IMG/VR virus record: IMGVR_UViG_3300028024_000013
Coordinates: 1-52,313 of that record
Origin: a virus
Length of the DNA stretch: 52,313 nucleotides
Direction: 5' to 3' (one strand)
Shown: positions 47,783 through 52,313 of the stretch, one piece after another
How the letters are laid out: every line of letters starts with the position of its first letter
Numbering within the stretch: position 1 is the stretch's first letter
The notes under the pieces: model-generated
The model's database searches: none
What the model saw: the letters and a program-made list of their open reading frames with translations, nothing else
What the model was told of the DNA's origin: nothing
Program-made: the position numbers and the translations under genes

Positions 47783-49389
47783 TTGGCTACCTTCAGAGAC
47801 GAAAAACCCCGCGCGGGCGGGGTTGGTTCAGAAGAGGATTGATTCGGTTGTGGCGGTGGTGCCTGTGCCGCGGGGTCTGGTTGCGCTGCCCCTGTGCCCG
47901 CGGTCTGCTCCGGATTCGTATCGAGCACGAGACCTGCCTCGTCGAGCATTTCGAGTTCGCGCTCGCGCTGCTCGATCAGGTCCTCGATGTCCGAGCCCTG
48001 ATTGACGAGCACGTCCTGCAGGGTCTTGAAGCCTGCCCGGACGGCATCCTTGTCTGCCTGCACTTCCTTCGTCGGGTCGACGTAGACCCAGCCGCGGGTA
48101 CGGAACTGCGCGGCTTCGTAGCGCTTCGGCTCGAGTGCGTAGGCCATGAGCGGAATCGTCGTCATGACCTGCGCATACATGGCCTGTCGAAGCCATTCCC
48201 TGTGGATCACCTCGCGGAACTCGCGGATGAACCACTGCTGGATGTCCTTCCACGAGTCGCGATCATCGTTCAGGGACAACTTCAGCGGCGAGTAGTCGGC
48301 CTGGCTGTAGTCGCCCGACAGGGATGCATAGTTGACGCCGATACCCACTGCGACCTCGCGCTTCTTCTCGCGCATGAAGTCCGCGTACTGGGGATTCGGA
48401 GAATTCATCGGCCCAGCCGAAAGCTTCTCGCCGGGATTCAGGCGCTTGTAGGTCCCAGGTTCGACCTGCATCTCATATGAGCCATCGCTCTGCTGTTCGG
48501 AGAATGACGAGGCGTCTTCCGGCGTCTCAATGGCTCCGTTCACACACGCCTGACTGCGCGCACGAGTGATCTCCGCCTCCGCGTAGCCGCCCATGTCATT
48601 CACGGTCTCAGCCACCGCATGGAGCCACGGCTCACCACGGGTCTGCGGCCAACGATCGATACGGGCGAGATGAATGATCTGCTCCGCCAGAACGCGCTCG
48701 ACCTGATCGCGCTGCACGGTCCCGATCCAGCGATCCTCGTTCGGATGCGCACGGCGGATGTAGTAGGCGACCGGGCGGAAGAAACGGTCCACCTCTACGC
48801 CCATGCGGATCTGGTTGCCGTCCGCCACCTGAAGCGTCGCGAAGTCGACGTTGTCGGCAATCCGCTCCGCCTCGATCACTTCGAGCGCGTACGGGATGTC
48901 CGAATCGGGCATCTTCGTGAAGTGCCGGCGGATAAAGACTTCACCCGCATCGAACACCTGCCCGATCAGGAAGCGCTCCATGTCGGGCAGACTGAGCCGG
49001 CCTCCGGTGTGGCAGTACTTGGCACAGCTCCACTCGCAGAACTTCTCTTCGATCTCGTCATTGACGCGCTTGTTGAACTCGTCACGCGTCGTCTTCACCT
49101 GCGCCTGCAGACGGATTCCGCAGCCGATGATGTTGTTGATCGTGATCTTGCGGCCGCGCTTGGCGTAGGGCGAATCGCGACCTAGAGCACGGGACCGCGA
49201 ACGAAGCTCCCGAAGGCTCGTGTCGAGCTCGGCATCGGCCGACGTATTCGAAACTGTCCAGCCGCTCGTCAGACGGGACTTCTTGGCGCTCGCATACATG
49301 CGCTGTCCGCTGCCGATTGTTGACGGCACGCGCACGATCTCGGGCCTGATGCGCAAAAGTCTGCTCATCAGCGCCTGAAATCGATTCAT
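47779..49389 (-). CDS. B: Portal protein (lambda B family)
   Basis: A 536-residue protein. SRALGRDSPYAKRGRKITIN, then NIIGCGIRLQAQ is the lambda-family portal signature; EWSCAKYCHTGGRLSLPDME, YALEVIEAERIADNVDF and VNYASLSGDYSQADYSPLKL follow in the expected order. The portal is the 12-fold DNA gate at the capsid vertex. The C-terminal tail is Pro/Gln-rich and its codons contain an intrinsic terminator. The start overlaps the gpW-like stop (ATGA). Confidence 0.92.
   Translation of the reverse strand: MNRFQALMSRLLRIRPEIVRVPSTIGSGQRMYASAKKSRLTSGWTVSNTSADAELDTSLRELRSRSRALGRDSPYAKRGRKITINNIIGCGIRLQAQVKTTRDEFNKRVNDEIEEKFCEWSCAKYCHTGGRLSLPDMERFLIGQVFDAGEVFIRRHFTKMPDSDIPYALEVIEAERIADNVDFATLQVADGNQIRMGVEVDRFFRPVAYYIRRAHPNEDRWIGTVQRDQVERVLAEQIIHLARIDRWPQTRGEPWLHAVAETVNDMGGYAEAEITRARSQACVNGAIETPEDASSFSEQQSDGSYEMQVEPGTYKRLNPGEKLSAGPMNSPNPQYADFMREKKREVAVGIGVNYASLSGDYSQADYSPLKLSLNDDRDSWKDIQQWFIREFREVIHREWLRQAMYAQVMTTIPLMAYALEPKRYEAAQFRTRGWVYVDPTKEVQADKDAVRAGFKTLQDVLVNQGSDIEDLIEQRERELEMLDEAGLVLDTNPEQTAGTGAAQPDPAAQAPPPQPNQSSSEPTPPARGFSSLKVAK
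47802..47824 (-). terminator. Intrinsic terminator within the portal 3' coding end
   Basis: AACCCCGC-CCGC-GCGGGGTT plus further T residues on the minus strand: an 8-bp perfect stem with a tetraloop, running into five T. It lies entirely inside the last 15 codons of the portal gene, ahead of the protease-capsid gene. Confidence 0.85.
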
Positions 49390-49925
49390 ACGAATCTCAC
49401 CTTGATATCGCGACCCTTGGCCGCTTTTGTACCCAGTTCTTCACTCTTGACTTCGGTCCGCAGCTCCGCGCGCCACTCACGAAGCTCGGAGAGCGACCAG
49501 CGTGCGATCGAACGGCCACCGATGGACATGCTCGCCTGCGCCGTCGAGGCGTTGCCTTCGAGGAAGGCCTCGATCGCATCGAGCGTCCGGCGCGCCCACG
49601 TACGGGTATCGGTCGTGCCCGACGCCGCCGGGTCAACTTCGACTTCGACGTAGACGGATTCAGCGATGAAGACCTGCGTGCCATCGGTCACGCGGACGCG
49701 AACGAGGTAGCGACCGGGCTGATAGGTCGCGGTCGTCGTCGCATCGACCGTAAAGCGATGAGACGTGCCGTTCACAGCCGCGGGCACGTTGAACGTCCTG
49801 CCGGTCTTCTCGAAGTACGCCGTGGCAGTCCACGTGGAAGGCGGGAAGTCCGCGAACTCCCGGTCCCATACCCATGTGTTGCCGGCGATCAGAGCGGTCG
49901 GCAGGGTTGCGGGAACGTCGGGCAC
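49386..49925 (-). CDS. Head-tail connector-type protein with gpW-like C-terminus
   Basis: A 179-residue protein with a GTG start overlapping the terminase stop (TAGTG). Residues 1-105 form an Ig-like beta domain (STWTATAYFEKTGRTFNVPA; YLVRVRVTDGTQVFIAESVY). The last 70 (RTLDAIEAFLEGNASTAQAS, then RSIARWSLSELREWRAELRT) match the gpW head-tail joiner pattern. It sits between terminase and portal as lambda W does. A fusion of a beta domain to gpW is unlike lambda W (68 residues). Confidence 0.65.
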   Translation of the reverse strand: MPDVPATLPTALIAGNTWVWDREFADFPPSTWTATAYFEKTGRTFNVPAAVNGTSHRFTVDATTTATYQPGRYLVRVRVTDGTQVFIAESVYVEVEVDPAASGTTDTRTWARRTLDAIEAFLEGNASTAQASMSIGGRSIARWSLSELREWRAELRTEVKSEELGTKAAKGRDIKVRFV

Positions 49926-51784
49926 TAGCGTCTCCAGGCTTTCACCCAGCCCCCACGCTGGGGAATCTGGGGTCTCTGTACAACAGGAGCCGGTGGCGGT
50001 GGCGGAGGTTCCTCCGGCTCGCTCACCACGGGCTCGACACGTTTGGGGGCAATCTTCGCGCGATGCGCGAGAAGTTCAGCGCCACCCCGCCCCAGCATCG
50101 CCGCATAGGCGTACACCGTGCCGTCGAGCGCTTCCTGTCGCACCCCTAGCTTCTTTGGCTTCCACACGCGAACGTGGCGCCCCATGCTCATCTTCGTCAC
50201 TACGACTTCGCTCGTGAGCTGATCGAAGAACTCTTCATCCACTCCGGCGTCGAAGTGGAAGTAGCCCGGGCCCGGTTGCGTCACTTTCTTCAGCCGGCCG
50301 TAGATCACGGCCTTGATGGTGTCGACACCGATCATCCACACCGCCGCCCCGGTCTTGCCCTTGCCAGCCTTCTTTGGCCAGCCCGGCCGTCCGGGACCCG
50401 CGATGCCCTTTCCAGCCCACACGCGAAAGCGCTTGCGCGCCATGCAGTAGCGATACACCTGCTCGGTGAAGTGACCACCGGAGTCGACGCACACCGCTTC
50501 GATCCCGAGCTCGCGACCGTCATCGGTCCGGAACCGGCGTCTGAGGAAATCGTCGTGCTCTTTCCAGAGCGCGCCCGACCCCGGGTCGCCTCGCAGCACC
50601 TTGTGCTCGATGCGCCAGGCTTCTTCGTCAACGCCCCAGCCGTAGAGGAAGATCTCGAGCCGGTCGTCCTGTACGTCCGTACCCACCGTCAGGAGCTGAA
50701 CTCCAGCAGGGATAGACACGGCCGTATAGGACTCGCGGCGCTCCATGAGCCCGATGGGCTCGAGCTTCTCGCCCGAGTCTTCCCAGGTCTCACCGAGCGC
50801 TTCGTTGATCCACTGCTGAAGCGTTTCCGGGAAGGCCTTTTTGTCCAGAAAGTCCCGCGCCATCTGGCCCCAGCTTGACCAGGGCGAATACAGTTCCGAG
50901 ATGTGGAACCCGGCAATGCCGTTGAACGGCTTGCTCGCCCGCCACTCTCCGCGCGCAAGCATGTCAGCCTTGGCGTTCTCTTCGATCGACGCGGCGCAAT
51001 GGACGCACTGGTAGACCGCCTGCTCCGGGGCGAGCCCGAATTCGCTCCACTTCACCTGCGCCCAGACAAGACGCTGGAACTCATTGCAGTGTGGACAGGG
51101 CACGAAGTAGTAGCGCTGGTCCGACGTCTCGAATCCCTTCTCCACTCGGCTGGAGCCCTTCACAGTCGGAGTGGAGCCCGCCAGTATCTTCCGGTTCCAG
51201 AAAGTCTTGGTGCGTACACGCCCCAGAGAGAGCGGATCGCCTGCCTGCTTCGCCGATATCGGGTACTTGTCCACCTCATCGAAAAGCGCGATCCGAATCG
51301 GTTTGGACGCAAGCGACGCCGGGGAATTCGAGATAGCTACCGCAAGCAGCCCGCCTGGAAACGTCTTGTGCCGGAGCGTGTTCGCTGTGGCGCGCGTTCT
51401 CTCGTCAGAGAACTTCCCCCTGAGGCATGGGGTGTCCCGGATCATCGGAGCCAGCCGGTCGCGTGACCAGTCGACCGCGACCTCTTCGGTCGGCTGCACC
51501 ATCAGGATCGGAGAGGGGTCCTGATCAACGTAGTAGCCGATGACGTTGTTCAGTATCTCGGTCCAGCCGACCTGCGCGGATTTCTGGACCCATATCTCAC
51601 GCACGACCGCATCGGACACGGTGTCCATGATTTCGCGCTGGTAGGGTGCCCGGTCAGTTCTCCACTCTCCGGGCTCTGCGCTGCTTTCGCTCGACAGGCG
51701 CCGCTTCGCGTCCGCCCACTGGCTCACGGTCAGTTTCGGGGGCGGTCTCAGGATCGTCGCTGACGCTCTGATCCGCTCTCGCAT
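49925..51784 (-). CDS. A: Terminase large subunit (GpA type)
   Basis: A 619-residue protein from the ATG at 51784; an earlier in-frame start at 51886 would lengthen the overlap. WVQKSAQVGWTEILNN (about 65-80) is the Walker A region as in lambda gpA, LFDEVDK (about 167) the Walker B, CPHC and CVHC pairs form a zinc site, and GTDVQDDRLEIFLYGW opens the nuclease domain. It cuts at cos and drives DNA packaging. It overlaps the small subunit gene by 131 bp. Confidence 0.93.
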   Translation of the reverse strand: MRERIRASATILRPPPKLTVSQWADAKRRLSSESSAEPGEWRTDRAPYQREIMDTVSDAVVREIWVQKSAQVGWTEILNNVIGYYVDQDPSPILMVQPTEEVAVDWSRDRLAPMIRDTPCLRGKFSDERTRATANTLRHKTFPGGLLAVAISNSPASLASKPIRIALFDEVDKYPISAKQAGDPLSLGRVRTKTFWNRKILAGSTPTVKGSSRVEKGFETSDQRYYFVPCPHCNEFQRLVWAQVKWSEFGLAPEQAVYQCVHCAASIEENAKADMLARGEWRASKPFNGIAGFHISELYSPWSSWGQMARDFLDKKAFPETLQQWINEALGETWEDSGEKLEPIGLMERRESYTAVSIPAGVQLLTVGTDVQDDRLEIFLYGWGVDEEAWRIEHKVLRGDPGSGALWKEHDDFLRRRFRTDDGRELGIEAVCVDSGGHFTEQVYRYCMARKRFRVWAGKGIAGPGRPGWPKKAGKGKTGAAVWMIGVDTIKAVIYGRLKKVTQPGPGYFHFDAGVDEEFFDQLTSEVVVTKMSMGRHVRVWKPKKLGVRQEALDGTVYAYAAMLGRGGAELLAHRAKIAPKRVEPVVSEPEEPPPPPPAPVVQRPQIPQRGGWVKAWRR

Positions 51785-52256
51785 GCGCCGGAGTTGCGTG
51801 CTCCGACTGATAAGTAGAGAGGGATCGGAGGACCTCGTGGATCGCCTGCTCGAGACGGTCCTTCCGCTGATTGATGTCTCCATCAAGACGTGGCGCTACC
51901 TTCGTCGGCAGCCCAAGAAGCGCCGTACGTAACTCAACTAGAAACTTCTCAAGTTCTTTTTGCCAGACGCTTAATTCGCCAAGATCGCCGCGCCGCTCAG
52001 CATTCTCCAGAGCCAGCTTGTCGGCCTGCTCGGCAGAATGACGGGTACGCGCCCGATCCAGTTCCAGGCGTTCGTAGTTCTCGCTGAAGTACCATTCGAC
52101 TGCCGCTCGAAGAGAAATCTGCGTCTTGTTGCTTCCACGACCGCGTTTGCCGCGCTTCTCGACCGGAAGTCCGGCATGCGTCCACTTTCTGACAGCTTCG
52201 GGAGTGACCCGGAACAGCGTGGCGATCTCATCGAGATCGATGATGTCACTCGACAT
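51654..52256 (-). CDS. Terminase small subunit (Nu1-like)
   Basis: A 200-residue protein. LDEIATLFRVTPEAVRKWTH is the winged HTH of Nu1-type subunits, KRGKRGRG may contact DNA, and residues 60-120 are the helical oligomerisation region. The C-terminal 45 residues are Glu/Arg/Pro-rich and would bind the large subunit. It recognises DNA near cos. Its start is 45 bases from the putative cos repeat, an unusually short distance; lambda has a longer cosB interval. Confidence 0.85.
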   Translation of the reverse strand: MSSDIIDLDEIATLFRVTPEAVRKWTHAGLPVEKRGKRGRGSNKTQISLRAAVEWYFSENYERLELDRARTRHSAEQADKLALENAERRGDLGELSVWQKELEKFLVELRTALLGLPTKVAPRLDGDINQRKDRLEQAIHEVLRSLSTYQSEHATPAHARADQSVSDDPETAPETDREPVGGREAAPVERKQRRARRVEN

Positions 52257-52301
52257 TACAAAACCAACTCATGAGAACACCGCAAGTGGACATCGATCGA
52301 G

Positions 52302-52313
52302 GGTCGAATCACC
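52302..52313. repeat. Right copy of 12-bp terminal direct repeat (putative cos overhang)
   Basis: Identical to bases 1-12. Joining the ends yields AGGGTCGAATCACCCGC, with GGGT/ACCC symmetric ends. See the left copy for reasoning; unique genome length would be 52,301. Confidence 0.65.

Noticed and set aside
1-52313. tRNA genes or CRISPR arrays
   Set aside because: No cloverleaf with a CCA-compatible stem and no regularly spaced direct repeats with unique spacers were seen on either strand; a dedicated scan would settle this.

Overview
The window reads as one complete, GC-rich, tailed temperate phage genome (siphovirus with a lambda-like head/tail plan) of a proteobacterium. Reasons: a GpA-type large terminase next to a Nu1-like small subunit, a lambda-family portal, an FII-like joiner, a G/GT pair with a slippery site, a tape measure, a J-like tip protein, nested Rz/Rz1 spanins (so a Gram-negative host), a tyrosine integrase and a divergent repressor region. 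The first and last 12 bases are identical (GGTCGAATCACC), have GGGT/ACCC dyad ends once circularised, and lie 45 bases from the small terminase start. This fits filled-in 12-nt cohesive (cos) ends, giving about 52,301 unique bases. Host genus cannot be fixed from sequence alone. I see no tRNA, rRNA, CRISPR, IS element or reverse transcriptase.

Layout, read in the direction of late transcription (minus strand, and across the cos junction): the Q-like antiterminator (15.2-15.8 kb) is followed by an intrinsic terminator, then a roughly 15 kb block (15.2 to 0.25 kb) of large beta-rich, repeat-bearing surface or appendage genes. These include a signal-peptide-bearing beta-helix protein, a LamG-like protein, a protein with His-Trp-Pro repeats, and several families that recur in phages without an assigned role. 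Transcription then crosses cos into terminase, gpW-like, portal, protease-capsid fusion, joiners, tail tube, G/GT, tape measure, tail tip (52.3 to 36.8 kb) and finally a lysis cassette (36.4 to 33.6 kb). Compared with lambda, the lysis genes have moved behind J, and the appendage block takes the place between Q and cos.

The lysogeny/early centre is at 20.3-21.0 kb: two divergent HTH genes with inverted-repeat operators (CCTATT half-sites) and an early rightward promoter. The leftward early arm (20.5 to 15.2 kb, minus) carries a ParB-MT-A70 adenine methyltransferase fusion, a PD-(D/E)XK-like protein, an O-like replication fragment, a RusA resolvase and Q. The rightward early arm (21.0 to 33.6 kb, plus) is a dense chain of small genes, many overlapping by 4 bp (ATGA/GTGA). 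It includes a C5-methyltransferase-like protein, Bet recombinase, a DUF1364-type nuclease, CsrA, an HNH-like protein and an excisionase. An integrase gene on the minus strand interrupts it, and it ends with a CelD-like (GNAT_6) acetyltransferase that is probably a moron. Two further plus-strand cargo genes sit inside the late minus-strand operon: a two-TM zinc-ribbon protein at 1.0-1.3 kb and a lipoprotein at 36.6 kb.

Most notable points: an uncharacterised 15 kb adhesin-like block between Q and cos, a Sec-signal beta-helix protein in it, a fully formed -1 frameshift signal for the tail chaperone, an in-frame internal start that could release capsid protein from the protease fusion, four intrinsic terminators inside the late operon, a phage CsrA, and one early gene broken by a single-base indel.
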